Source: a virus. Taken from it: a stretch of 64,000 nt of DNA. The stretch covers positions 109,366-173,365 of the IMG/VR virus record IMGVR_UViG_3300033153_013152. One strand, written 5' to 3'. Shown in pieces: positions 10,401 through 19,267 of this stretch. The first letter of the stretch is position 1. Each line of letters begins with the position of its first letter. Made by a program: the position numbers and the translations under genes. The notes beneath the pieces were generated by a model. That model was not told where the DNA came from. It made no database searches and worked only from the letters and a program-made list of their open reading frames with translations.

Positions 10401-13400
10401 CCCAATTATTACCTTTTCTTCCAACAGAATAAATTCTATTACTAGAATCAATAGCAATATCATTTATTACAGAATTTCCTGTTAAAGTAATATTAATTTT
10501 TTCAAAATTATAATCTGTATAAGGTATTTTATCTACTATTTCTTCTCCATCACCAAAATAACATTTGAAATTATAAAAAATTTTATCTATATCGCCATTA
10601 ACATTGTGGGTTATATTTCTGGAAGAAACCTTATTAACATTTCCAACCAAAGAACTATAGGTAGTATTCTCTTCTTGTTTTTTAGATGCAAAAGTACTTT
10701 TTGCTTCACCAATTTCAATACTTTTAATATCATCTCCACTCATTATTGCAAAAGTGCCACTAATTTCTCCCTCATTAATATCTTTTGGAGTCTTAAATAT
10801 ATTATATCTATATTTATATCTTGGTCTTTCAAACATATGAGATTCAACTACTTGTTCACCACCAACAAAAACAGAATTGGCTGGCAACAATTGCTTTATT
10901 GCTTCACCAAGTTTTCTATCAAACCATTTAAAGGCATCAAAAAAAGAAATGAAATTGATACTATCACCAAGTCTTTCAAAATAATCTTTTCTATAACGCT
11001 CTAAATTAGCATATTCATCTCTATATTTATTTACTGGATTTCCTATAGCTTTATCTAAAATTTCAAAAGAAGAAAATAATTTAGACATATCTTCATTCAA
11101 AGAATCAACCAAATTAAATTCTAAAGCAACTCTATTACTATCTCTGGAAACATCTCCCCTTTTTAAATGAGTTAAGTTTCTCACCCTTACTTTATTTTCT
11201 CCCCAACCAGTATCATAAGATGGACTCAAAAAATTATATTCCAACAAATGTCTTTTATAGGGATTTTTGCTAACTTCAAATCCAGATCCTATACCCCATA
11301 AATTATTTCTAGAATAATCATCTAATACATAAATATTTCCATTTGTATCTGAACTAGTATTTTCATTTAATGGCCAGTGACCAATTAATTGATTTGTAGA
11401 TAATGGATCTTTTAAACCAATACTTTCAAAGTGCAAAGCATGATCTTCCAATTCCGAAGAAGACAATTTTACATTCCAAGCCCTAACTTCACCAATATAA
11501 CAATGAGTGTTGTGAGAATGATATGTTGAACCAGAATTGGCTCCTATAACCAAATCATAATTAGAACCACTAAAAACACCACTAAAGGCAATTGGACCAA
11601 CAAAAGAAGCACTAAAATCAACTTCGTCATTGTCAATAGTTCTAACTTCTATAAACGGCTTTGAAGTAGAATTTAAGCCCGCAGCTATATGAACAAAATC
11701 TCCATCAAAAATACTCAAAGTTTTACTAGATAAAGATTGACCATCACTACCAGTTAACAATAAACTTCCAGAAATACTTCCGGTAGTTTCAGTTGTCCAC
11801 AACAAAGCAACAGAACCGGTTAGTTGTTGTTTATCAACAAGTTGCCAAATTGCACCACTATTTATCAAAACTGAACCACTATAGCTAGCACTAGCATATG
11901 GCAATTGAACTAGTGATTCAATTGTATATTCAGTCTTAGAAGAATCAAAAACATCTGGTATTGCAACATAACTAGAACTTATACTTCCCGTACCAAATCC
12001 TAAAACCGGAACATCTTTCTCTCTTCTTACTCGTTGATTTTGAATAGAAGTAGAATTTAAATAACCATATTCTTTAATTTTGTACAAATTTGGATTAATT
12101 CCTATCGAATTCATAAAAGAATCAATAGCATATCTCTTGCCTTTTGATTTATAAATATAAGAAATATTATTTAAAATTCTTCTCCAAAATTGATTTCTAA
12201 TTTCAGTAAAATTAGTAGAAAGACTACCACTATCAATAATATTTTCACCCAAAATAAATTCTAAAGGATTGGAATCTCCAAAATTATTAGTAATTTTCCA
12301 ACCAAAATATCTTTTTAAATATGGTAAAATTTGATCTGGAGTTTCATTATAGCCATCATAATTAGTTATTCTTAAATTGTCAAATTGATCAACATACAAC
12401 TTCAATTCATCAAAAAAACTAGCCATACCATATAAAAATGTTTTCAACAATCCTTCTTCTTGTTCATCCTGATAAACAACATCGGGAGCAACTAAACGTT
12501 CTATAAATGATTTATTCTTTTTGTCATAATCAGAACCAGAATTTACATAACTAGAAGTAAAAGATATTACTGCAGAATGAAAACTATATAAAATAACATT
12601 TCCTGGATCATATGGCATTACATTTCCAGAAACGCGAACAGTATTATTATAATTTTGAATCAAACCATGAATTGAATTTTTGGAATAATCTACAACTGTA
12701 GTATCAATTGAAGCAGTTCCAACAATACCCTCATTAAAAGTATAATATAATTTAACAAAATCTTCAGAATTCACTGGTTGACAATAATTTCTTTTATGAT
12801 ATTTTTTAGAAGCTGTATGAAAAATTCTTATTTCATTTAGAGAACCAGTATATAATTGATTATTTTCATCAGCATCACCCAAAGTACCAGAACCTATATA
12901 TATAACTCTTGGACTAAATTCTATTGAATTCAATTCACAAGAAGAGCTAGCTATCAAATTACCACTCAAATACATATATAACAAATTGTCCGGTTTATCA
13001 TAAATAACGCCTATATTAGTCCACTTATTTTTTTGAACCAAAAATGCAGCACTAACAGAAACAACAGTAGAACCAGAATGTAAATCAAAAACAATATGAG
13101 GATCAACAGAACGGGAAAAATACATTCTATATCCATGTTCTCTAGTTGGACTTTCTGAAGAACTGAAAACCTCCAAAACAAAATTCTTTTTGGCCTCATC
13201 AGAAGGCATCTCGGCATGTGCCCAAACAGAAACATATAAAGAAGAAGAACCTGGTCTTAATATATTATCATAATCAGAAGCTGTAATAAAATTAGTCGAA
13301 CCATCAAATTCAACATATGATACATTTCTTGGCCACTTTTTCAAAATATATTTTTGATAATCAGTTCCAGAAAGTTCGAAATTTTCTTTATCTATTATTG

Positions 13401-13671
13401 TTCCATTGTATGGATATTCATCTAAAATTTTACTTTTTATTTTATTAAATTTATCTAAGGCAGAATGAAAAAATACATGATTTGAAAAATTACCATAATC
13501 TACTTTTGGTTCTATTTTTAATCTTTTTTCTAATTCTCTACTTATTTTTTCTCTTTCATGAGAAAAATCCGCAAGATCATCATAACACAAAGTATCAGTA
13601 GAAGTTTGAAATCCATCTTTTTTCAAATTTTCTTCAAAAAATAAACGAAAATTATTTTTATCATCAGCCAT
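7450..13671 (-). CDS. Giant tail protein with LamG-like and beta-propeller domains, 2073 aa
   Basis: This is the largest gene in the window. After a helical N-terminus come two concanavalin A/LamG-like domains (about residues 115-290 and 575-765); both show the pattern of Gly-rich strands ending in a GEVRAW or NEIRIF motif. From about 1080 to 1720 there are a dozen or more repeats of 45-60 residues with IAIDSSxxIYVAGY and STDGGNSW signatures, as in BNR/sortilin-type propellers. The last 340 residues are another beta-rich region. LamG and BNR folds bind carbohydrates, so host-receptor binding is plausible. Near-identical blade motifs in the broken neighbour point to shared ancestry. Confidence 0.75.
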   Translation of the reverse strand: MADDKNNFRLFFEENLKKDGFQTSTDTLCYDDLADFSHEREKISRELEKRLKIEPKVDYGNFSNHVFFHSALDKFNKIKSKILDEYPYNGTIIDKENFELSGTDYQKYILKKWPRNVSYVEFDGSTNFITASDYDNILRPGSSSLYVSVWAHAEMPSDEAKKNFVLEVFSSSESPTREHGYRMYFSRSVDPHIVFDLHSGSTVVSVSAAFLVQKNKWTNIGVIYDKPDNLLYMYLSGNLIASSSCELNSIEFSPRVIYIGSGTLGDADENNQLYTGSLNEIRIFHTASKKYHKRNYCQPVNSEDFVKLYYTFNEGIVGTASIDTTVVDYSKNSIHGLIQNYNNTVRVSGNVMPYDPGNVILYSFHSAVISFTSSYVNSGSDYDKKNKSFIERLVAPDVVYQDEQEEGLLKTFLYGMASFFDELKLYVDQFDNLRITNYDGYNETPDQILPYLKRYFGWKITNNFGDSNPLEFILGENIIDSGSLSTNFTEIRNQFWRRILNNISYIYKSKGKRYAIDSFMNSIGINPNLYKIKEYGYLNSTSIQNQRVRREKDVPVLGFGTGSISSSYVAIPDVFDSSKTEYTIESLVQLPYASASYSGSVLINSGAIWQLVDKQQLTGSVALLWTTETTGSISGSLLLTGSDGQSLSSKTLSIFDGDFVHIAAGLNSTSKPFIEVRTIDNDEVDFSASFVGPIAFSGVFSGSNYDLVIGANSGSTYHSHNTHCYIGEVRAWNVKLSSSELEDHALHFESIGLKDPLSTNQLIGHWPLNENTSSDTNGNIYVLDDYSRNNLWGIGSGFEVSKNPYKRHLLEYNFLSPSYDTGWGENKVRVRNLTHLKRGDVSRDSNRVALEFNLVDSLNEDMSKLFSSFEILDKAIGNPVNKYRDEYANLERYRKDYFERLGDSINFISFFDAFKWFDRKLGEAIKQLLPANSVFVGGEQVVESHMFERPRYKYRYNIFKTPKDINEGEISGTFAIMSGDDIKSIEIGEAKSTFASKKQEENTTYSSLVGNVNKVSSRNITHNVNGDIDKIFYNFKCYFGDGEEIVDKIPYTDYNFEKINITLTGNSVINDIAIDSSNRIYSVGRKGNNWVVYRSHISQSDSWEEIESYSSIPSTSNEAKGISIDSNDNLYVCGYGGASFKEDVFFSGTTINDLAFDSSGAIYAVGSFNSSSGGTDRSEWWVVKSHITESDSWEEVDRFNNYTSYSDEANAIAIDNDDIIYVAGFASSGSVGNTSWCVRSSSDYGANWGLSDLHNAVHGGYDRATGIACDSTGKVFAVGYVSESSPQDIFRMWIVRSSSDRGDNWGKCDSYSGPDVWEDAPFDIAIDSSDVIYVAGYEGYGGRNPLVRRSTDGGNSWNNVFSETGGGGWRNLIQSIDTNSSDEVYFGATRQSKWEIYSSSDGTSGSFTLSERYDCGDLENATGIFCSASDLYVLGDLTASSKDSKWFVRKYDSSKHTWGMIDYFNSVVGAKKIRLDVSGGFYVCGSTGSVGIIKKYNLGSGQTIGKSAVVGKYSGANWTYDVYNMFSSGNDVFNDVEVDSSDLAYAVGYISSSTNSNQNWVVFSCSTSQDSHTWKIVDEYSSGGTEEAKAINIKGGDLIEVVGHETVADFGTNLLIRSSSDGAIWATTDASCSYAVTGALDSFSDIDTDSAGYSYVVGYYSGSNGSTDWLIRKTTTHLSDSWTNFRSFDYEDLSIEDKPRGIFINSGSNNYMVVVGSISSSVGEFGYIERSMDSGSNWEVVDLFGDNLSASIAYATTIDTEGNIYVVGSSGSSGSIAVYKVLQNPGFYRTQYGGDTQYDSFNANTSLNFKNEWAKRQLRDWELKKYPNAQHSGVFMNSKFGDSFIIKSLDTSKDSIHFNGGHKRNVKWTIRGLSGSYDVNSGSLIILTGANGIDLSQSLFHTDLHMDVGNIDYQRIVEKATGVSLSTPIFAYDPKLTLYVSGVNTNFDKSKVKLFFKDENSDGWSDQEDITTKFGNWMSESSPRTGKLTGWIKYEYNFVSGSEISMPKFALNKEKVIFTLSATQASEIYAFKDIKLEFNVPLANVGLEYYRDLHNQNIEEKWINRDVIKKIED

Positions 13672-13672
13672 T

Positions 13673-15073
13673 TTAAATCACTCTAAACAAAAAATCATCA
13701 TCTATTATAATTTCATTATCATTAACATCCAATAAAAATTCAATTCTATATTGAAAACCTGGTACAAAATTTTCCATAAATAATGTAAAATAATTACCAT
13801 CCTTATTATAACTCATTTTAGTATATTTAATAGAACCAGTAGAAAATGGAACAACCAATTCATTATTTTCATTATTATAAATTCTATAATACGCTTTATC
13901 TATATATTTAGTACCAAAATCCAAAGAAGAAGTATGTAATACATGATTGGTATAATTTCTTTTTGCAAATTTAACTTTCATTCTAACTTCTTCACTTTGT
14001 CTATATGTTTTTCTAAAATTAATTATACTCGCAATATAATCATCATATTCATCAACTTCAGAACCAGTTAAGACCAAAGGAGTAAATGTACCAGTAAAAA
14101 ATGTTCTATCGTCTGAAAACCAAATATCGTACCAAGAACTAGAAAAAGAACACGTATTTTCTATATTAAAAGACATAGAAAATATTCCAGTATCATATCT
14201 ACTTGCGGTAAAAGATGCATTATAAGAACAAGAATCTTGAATTAAATTATCTTGCAATCTAACTTTGACGGGCTGAGTAACATCAGTCAATTCTCCCCTT
14301 ATAACGTTATAAAAAAATAAATTACTATCTTCATAATAAGCAAAATTATTTCTATGATCTTTTATTACATCAGAATCCCAATTTGCTTCAATATATGGAA
14401 CCTTTTCTACATATTTAGTTTCTCTGCCATGAAAAATTTTTGTTTTATATTCCGTATTATTATCTTCCTGAGATTTACTTAATGTAACAACAATACCATT
14501 ATTGTTTAATCCAGTTGTTTCTCCTACTGAAGAAGTAAGCCAATTTCCAACCAAAATAGTAATATCTGCTTCAAAATCTTCATCACCACAATCAAAATGC
14601 ATAGAACCAGAACCGAATCCAGCAGTAAGAAAATCACTTCCTGGAGATGTCCAAGTCTGAGTACTAGAAGAACTCAACCAATTACTCCAACCCCAATCTT
14701 TATATGAATCATCATCAATTCCATTACCTTCATCCCAACTTCTAGTAACAGGAAAAACATTCACATCATATGAAGATGGAACTTCACCACCATGCTTATA
14801 ATCAAACAATTTAAGCTTATAAGTAACTGAACTAGAAGGAATTGTTTTATCGTTAAAAATTTTACCAGATAATTCAGTTATATCAAATTGAAATAATCCT
14901 CTACCCAATTCTACAGTTGAATTTGGATAAGTACCAGACAATTTGAAAACCCTAACAGTAGGACTTCTACCAAAATTAGAACCAGTAATTCTATAAGTAG
15001 AACTATCTAAATAATCATTTAATTTATTAGAAATCCAATTATCTTTAGTAGAATATATACGATACCAACCCAT
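13673..15073 (-). CDS. Tail protein with possible DNRLRE-like domain, 466 aa
   Basis: Residues about 30-175 (LGRGLFQFDITEL, then a long KLKLFDYKHG segment, VFPVTRSWDEGNG and paired Trp residues) follow the layout of DNRLRE/CBM-like jelly-roll domains, which are extracellular carbohydrate-associated modules. The rest is beta-rich with no recognised motif. It lies one base from the giant LamG/propeller gene and downstream of baseplate wedge gp6, so a baseplate or fibre-connector role is likely. The domain call is tentative and needs a profile search. Confidence 0.55.
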   Translation of the reverse strand: MGWYRIYSTKDNWISNKLNDYLDSSTYRITGSNFGRSPTVRVFKLSGTYPNSTVELGRGLFQFDITELSGKIFNDKTIPSSSVTYKLKLFDYKHGGEVPSSYDVNVFPVTRSWDEGNGIDDDSYKDWGWSNWLSSSSTQTWTSPGSDFLTAGFGSGSMHFDCGDEDFEADITILVGNWLTSSVGETTGLNNNGIVVTLSKSQEDNNTEYKTKIFHGRETKYVEKVPYIEANWDSDVIKDHRNNFAYYEDSNLFFYNVIRGELTDVTQPVKVRLQDNLIQDSCSYNASFTASRYDTGIFSMSFNIENTCSFSSSWYDIWFSDDRTFFTGTFTPLVLTGSEVDEYDDYIASIINFRKTYRQSEEVRMKVKFAKRNYTNHVLHTSSLDFGTKYIDKAYYRIYNNENNELVVPFSTGSIKYTKMSYNKDGNYFTLFMENFVPGFQYRIEFLLDVNDNEIIIDDDFLFRVI

Positions 15074-15085
15074 CTCTTTGTCCCT

Positions 15086-16919
15086 TTATTTGGCAAAACC
15101 CTTTATATCTTTAGAAGTATATTTAACTTCAAAAATAGAATTAGCATCCAAATAAACTATATTATTTCTTGTGTTTGCTACAATATTATAATTATCAGTA
15201 GAATAATTTCTTCCATCAAAAGTACCAATTCTATTAATAAAATCCAATCTAGTAACTGATATCACCCCTTTAACATCAGATATAACTTTTGAAATAATAG
15301 TTTTATTTAAAGGTTGTCCTAATTGCCACTTATCAACATCAAAATATTCCCTCATAACTTCAATACAATTAGACAATACTTCTGTTTTAACCATATCAGA
15401 ATCTGTTAAAATTCCAAATCTAACTTCTATATTAATAATCTTACCATCAAGAATTTCTATTCCTTGCGTAAGCATTCTAAATCTATTTAAATACTTTTTC
15501 AAATTATCTTTTAAATCATTTGAAGCAACTGTTACATATCCATTATTATCTTTGGCCAAAACAACCAATTCTACAGCATTTCTGTTTAAGGGGTTTACAT
15601 TAACATTTGACCTAAAAACACTTCCATATCTCGTAGGCATAGTCAAAGATCTAACAATAAAATCTTCAGCAGTAACCATTCTAGATTGGGTAGCAAAATT
15701 TGCAGAAATTAACTGCCTAATCTCTTCTATGGTTAAAGAATCTTTACCGCCAACAACAGGTTTTGGATTAACAACCGAAAAACTATTACCAACATCCCTG
15801 ATTATTGAAGAATCAAGAGAAGAATCTGCTACTTCAAAAATACTTTGAGTAACTTCACTTATTTCTTCTGCACCACTATTGCTATCTGTTCCACCACCAA
15901 ATCTATATTTTACAGTAAGGGTTGTATTGGATGGACAAAGACCCAAAGTTCTTGTTTTTAAAAAATTTTGTGGATCTATAGAAAAATCACAAAAAGTATC
16001 TTTTCCATACAAAGGTAAAGCTAAATCTCCAATATTAGGAATTAACTCCCCATCAAAAGCATCTGCATCACCACTCCCAAATATAATAGACATTCTATCA
16101 GAATCTATATCATATTCAGTAATAAATCTTCTTGGAACAGATTTTAGCTTTAAAATATACGGAACATCATTTGAATCGGCACCACTATTTTTAACACCAT
16201 CAAAAACAGTATCTTGAGCCAAATAATCAACTTCATACCAAAGATTATTATTACTATCTTTTACTTCAATAACTTCTATAATGTCATCATCTACTATAGT
16301 TAATTTCCTAAAAGGTTCATAAGAACCAACAGTAAAAGTAGTAGTTGTAGTTTCACCAGCTTTTATTTTGCATCCATTGACCCTTAAAGCAAAAGCAGTT
16401 GGTTGTTTGGTAGAAGGATCGGCATTAGATACTGTACAATAATTACTATTAGATATATCAACACTAGAAAAATCTATATCTTCTAGAGTTTCGTAGGTTA
16501 TACCTGCACTATTTTTTAATTTTGCCCCTCTTTTTATTATTCCGTGCATACCTCATATCTGGTTCTATTTTTTCGTTTAATGTTCTTGAAGGAACTTCAA
16601 TAAAAGCATCAACTTTTCCAATAGCAGGAACTTTGCCAAAAGCCTTATATCCCAATTGTTTTGCGTGTTTGAATATATTTTTTTTCTCTTTTGCAGTTTC
16701 AATAAAAGATTCTTCAAATTTTCTATCTAAATAATAATTTAAATTATCAGCAAAAAAAGCACCCATTTCCGACAATAACATACCAACAGAACTTTCATTA
16801 AAATCTTCAATACTATCAGGAAAATATGTTTTAAGATGCTGAACAAACTTCCTTCTCACTCCCTCAAAATCTCTTTCATAATACGAAATATCTCTTTTTT
16901 TTATAAAATCTGTTGACAT
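15086..16919 (-). CDS. Baseplate wedge protein, gp6-like, read through a CGGA +1 frameshift
   Basis: The N-terminal part (ATG 16919; YFPDSIEDFNESSVGMLLSE, NYYLDRKFEESFIETA) is typical of T4 gp6-like (J family) wedge proteins. The continuation (IIKRGAKLKN onward, then 470 residues including SANFATQSRMVTAEDFIVRS) lies one base out of frame. The 0-frame hits a stop at 16509. Skipping the C of the in-frame CGG at codon 126 gives YAGIIKRGAKL and one 610-aa protein, close in length to T4 gp6 (660). An ATG at 16549 could start the second part alone but would leave it without its N-terminal domain. It is followed without a gap by the gp25-like gene upstream. Confidence 0.85.
16541..16544 (-). other. 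CGGA recoding site in the gp6-like gene
   Basis: The in-frame CGG (codon 126) is preceded by GCA. Skipping the C reads GGA and joins the two parts of the gp6-like protein as YA-G-IIKRG. Confidence 0.75.
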
Positions 16920-17339
16920 TTATATAGAAACTCCTCTAATAGATACTGCTGTTTCTCCTGTCAAATTTGTATTTCCAACAGAAAATTTTATTCTGATATT
17001 TACTTCATTTTTATTTAAATTTGGATTACTTTCGCTATCTTTTACCACCAAATCAACAATTGTAATAAATGGCATCCATTTTTCAACAGCTACAACAATT
17101 GCATCTTCAATTCTTTGATTTAAAAAATCTCCTTGCTGTTCAAATAATAATGGCCTCAAATTTGCACCAAAATCTCTATGTACGAGTCTTTCTCCATGAT
17201 TTGTAAGAATCAATATCTTCAAATCATCAGCTATTGCATCAACACTCTCTTCGTTATTTTGAAATGTTCCACGAGAACTTTTTTTCAATGGAAATTTTAT
17301 ATTTACACTTCTAGTTTCTTTATCGTCTAATTTCGTCAT
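16920..17339 (-). CDS. Baseplate wedge protein, gp25/GPW family
   Basis: The protein of 139 residues has the GPW/gp25 signature: ILTNHGERLVHRDFGANLRPLLFE at about residues 50-73, followed by an amphipathic helix and IEDAI..W.P.I.I. In T4, gp25 is the wedge subunit that triggers sheath contraction and interacts with gp6, whose homologue follows directly downstream. The length is usual for the family. Confidence 0.9.
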   Translation of the reverse strand: MTKLDDKETRSVNIKFPLKKSSRGTFQNNEESVDAIADDLKILILTNHGERLVHRDFGANLRPLLFEQQGDFLNQRIEDAIVVAVEKWMPFITIVDLVVKDSESNPNLNKNEVNIRIKFSVGNTNLTGETAVSIRGVSI

Positions 17340-17360
17340 ACTATATTAATTATGTCCCAA

Positions 17361-17819
17361 TCATGAAATATTATATAAGTATGTTGAACCAGTATTAATA
17401 TTTGTAACCAATATCTTTCTAGAAATTATCCACAAATGTATTTTACTGGCATAATACTCATCTATTTTATCTATTTCTCCGGACATTATAACTAATTCCA
17501 TTTTTTTAGAATCCAAAATTTCTCCAGGAACCGCATAACCAACAAATCCAGGAGAGGGAGAACTCCATGTAGAAAAATTTAACCATAAATTTAAATTGTT
17601 ACCCAAATCAGAAACGAATGAATTTTTCGCCAAAGAAGATAAAAAAAATTCTTTTAAAGAAAAAAAAGAAAAAAGTGGTAAAGTAGGACCAGCATTTGAC
17701 TTAGTAGCGTATGAATATACCGATAAAGCCCAATTAGAAGCAGCTTCTTCCAAAGTCTCTGGAAACTTACTTTGCGTACCTTTCATATTTAAAATCAATT
17801 CTTCAGCATTCAAAGGCAT
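17361..17819 (-). CDS. Baseplate-region protein, unknown, 152 aa
   Basis: I chose ATG 17819 (MPLNAEE); an in-frame start nine codons upstream would overlap the neighbouring gene. The protein begins with a helical segment and continues with beta strands. No motif is recognised. It sits between the gp5-like and gp25-like genes, where myoviruses usually encode baseplate assembly proteins, so a structural role is inferred. Confidence 0.6.
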   Translation of the reverse strand: MPLNAEELILNMKGTQSKFPETLEEAASNWALSVYSYATKSNAGPTLPLFSFFSLKEFFLSSLAKNSFVSDLGNNLNLWLNFSTWSSPSPGFVGYAVPGEILDSKKMELVIMSGEIDKIDEYYASKIHLWIISRKILVTNINTGSTYLYNIS

Positions 17820-17820
17820 A

Positions 17821-18702
17821 TTATTTCGATTTTTTAGAAAAAACAACTTCTGGCAGAGTTATAAATCCTGGACCAGCAGGAGTTTGAACACTACCAACTG
17901 TTCCCAAAAATTGTTTTAATTTATCTCCCAATATCAAAGGCTCTCCATTTAATAATGTATCACCTTCTACCGTTATTTTCATATCTTTAGAACAATTTAT
18001 TCTTATTTCATCTGATTTTATTATAATAGATGGTCCACTTAAATCCGAAACATCTATTTCACCATTTGAATCACCAGATACCAATTTTATATTACCAAAC
18101 TGATTTTCGTTTCCCAAAACTATAACAGTATTATTAGAACCTTCTATTACTCTATCACCAGTTTTTGCTTTATACTTTTCTATAGATTTATCTACCAGAA
18201 ACGATGGAGAAACAATTGGTTGTTCTTCTTGCAACATAGTATCATTGGTTTTTTTAGATATTGCATCAGGTATAGTATTTTTTAATTTATTTGCAGGCTC
18301 TTCTTCGTATTTTTTGCTCCCAGGAGTCAAATTTGGATTATCTACATTATTTGGTTCCGTTATTCTGGTTAACCAGAATCCGTCCCTCATCATTTCATCC
18401 TCAAAAATAACATATATATGTTCCGATTCTTTGATTGGCATTAAATCAAACGGGAAAAACGGCCAAAAAATATAATCACCACCCGAACTAAGACCATCAA
18501 CAATTACTGGTCCTTTAATAGAATTTTTAGGATTTGGAGGATTTTCTGAAAATCTACCACCCTCATGGTCTATTTCCTTTACAAGTGCCCTATATAAAAA
18601 TTTATTTTGATCTAAATTTCCCTCTAAATAATCTGCTATTAAATTATCCAAAATCAATTCTGGATTATTCACTTCTCTTTCTGTGATTATTCTTCTTGAC
18701 AT
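17821..18702 (-). CDS. Probable baseplate hub/spike protein with OB-like domain (gp5-like)
   Basis: After a helical start, residues about 40-115 (KFLYRALVKEIDHEGGRF, then VYVIFEDE and DGFWLTRI) have the strand pattern of the gp5 N-terminal OB fold. The C-terminal half is a repetitive beta region (VIEGSNNTVIVLGN, SIIIKSDEIRINCS, ITVEGDTLLNGEPL) as in spike needles. No lysozyme motif is visible. Position before the gp25- and gp6-like genes agrees with a central spike. The fold assignment is inferential. Confidence 0.6.
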   Translation of the reverse strand: MSRRIITEREVNNPELILDNLIADYLEGNLDQNKFLYRALVKEIDHEGGRFSENPPNPKNSIKGPVIVDGLSSGGDYIFWPFFPFDLMPIKESEHIYVIFEDEMMRDGFWLTRITEPNNVDNPNLTPGSKKYEEEPANKLKNTIPDAISKKTNDTMLQEEQPIVSPSFLVDKSIEKYKAKTGDRVIEGSNNTVIVLGNENQFGNIKLVSGDSNGEIDVSDLSGPSIIIKSDEIRINCSKDMKITVEGDTLLNGEPLILGDKLKQFLGTVGSVQTPAGPGFITLPEVVFSKKSK

Positions 18703-18935
18703 TTATTATTAACTTCCTTTAACTTTTCTTCAAAAAAACTCTTTAATTCTTCCGGATCTTCTATGTCTTTGCCTCTTTCTTTTAATTCCAAAACTATCAA
18801 TTGCAATTCTTTTCTTACTTTTCCGAACTTATCCATTACAGGAATAAGCTCAGACGTTAATTTGATATATTCTTTTAACAAAAATTGATATCTATCTACC
18901 AATTCCAAAATATCTACACTACTTAGATGACTCAT
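18687..18935 (-). CDS. Small coiled-coil protein, 82 aa
   Basis: I chose ATG 18935 (MSHLSSVDILEL). Longer versions of the frame overlap the neighbouring gene in its Lys-rich tail. The protein is almost wholly helical, with heptad-like Leu/Ile spacing and a charged C-terminus. It overlaps the gp5-like gene by 16 bases. Function unknown; a tail chaperone or baseplate accessory is possible. Confidence 0.6.
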   Translation of the reverse strand: MSHLSSVDILELVDRYQFLLKEYIKLTSELIPVMDKFGKVRKELQLIVLELKERGKDIEDPEELKSFFEEKLKEVNNKCQEE

Positions 18936-19260
18936 TCTTCTTGGGTCGTCCCCTTTTTTTCTTTTTTTGTTCTGGTTTTTGGGTTTCTTCATATATTTTA
19001 TCCAACTCTTCATCAGAAAAATTGATATTTTCTACCCTATTGTCTTCTTTTTTATTTACCACCTTATATAAATCAACTAGTTGAGAAGTTGTTTTGCCCA
19101 TTAATTCTAAAAATTTAGCAAGATTTTGTCCATTAATCGCATAATCCTGAAGAGTATCCATTTTAGATCTCAAATCTTCATAAGATTCTATTGCACAATC
19201 CCTATCTTTTCTTGCCTGAACCCATATTTTATCTAAAATTACATCTAAATCTTTTTCCAT
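18919..19260 (-). CDS. Helical protein with basic GRPKK tail, 113 aa
   Basis: The N-terminal 70 residues are helical. The C-terminus is very basic with KKKKRGRPKK, which resembles an AT-hook and could bind DNA. The ATG follows the GGGGAG ribosome site that lies inside the end of the sigma gene, so expression is probably linked to it. Family unknown. Confidence 0.6.
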   Translation of the reverse strand: MEKDLDVILDKIWVQARKDRDCAIESYEDLRSKMDTLQDYAINGQNLAKFLELMGKTTSQLVDLYKVVNKKEDNRVENINFSDEELDKIYEETQKPEQKKKKRGRPKKNESSK

Positions 19261-19267
19261 ATTATAA

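Noticed and set aside
10606-11004. Plus-strand 132-aa frame inside the giant tail gene
   Set aside because: It lies antisense to a well-supported gene, has no ribosome site and shows low-complexity composition.
16549-16551. Independent start (ATG 16549) for the C-terminal part of the gp6-like gene
   Set aside because: No clear ribosome site precedes it and the protein would lack the wedge N-terminus. A single recoded gene fits the family better.
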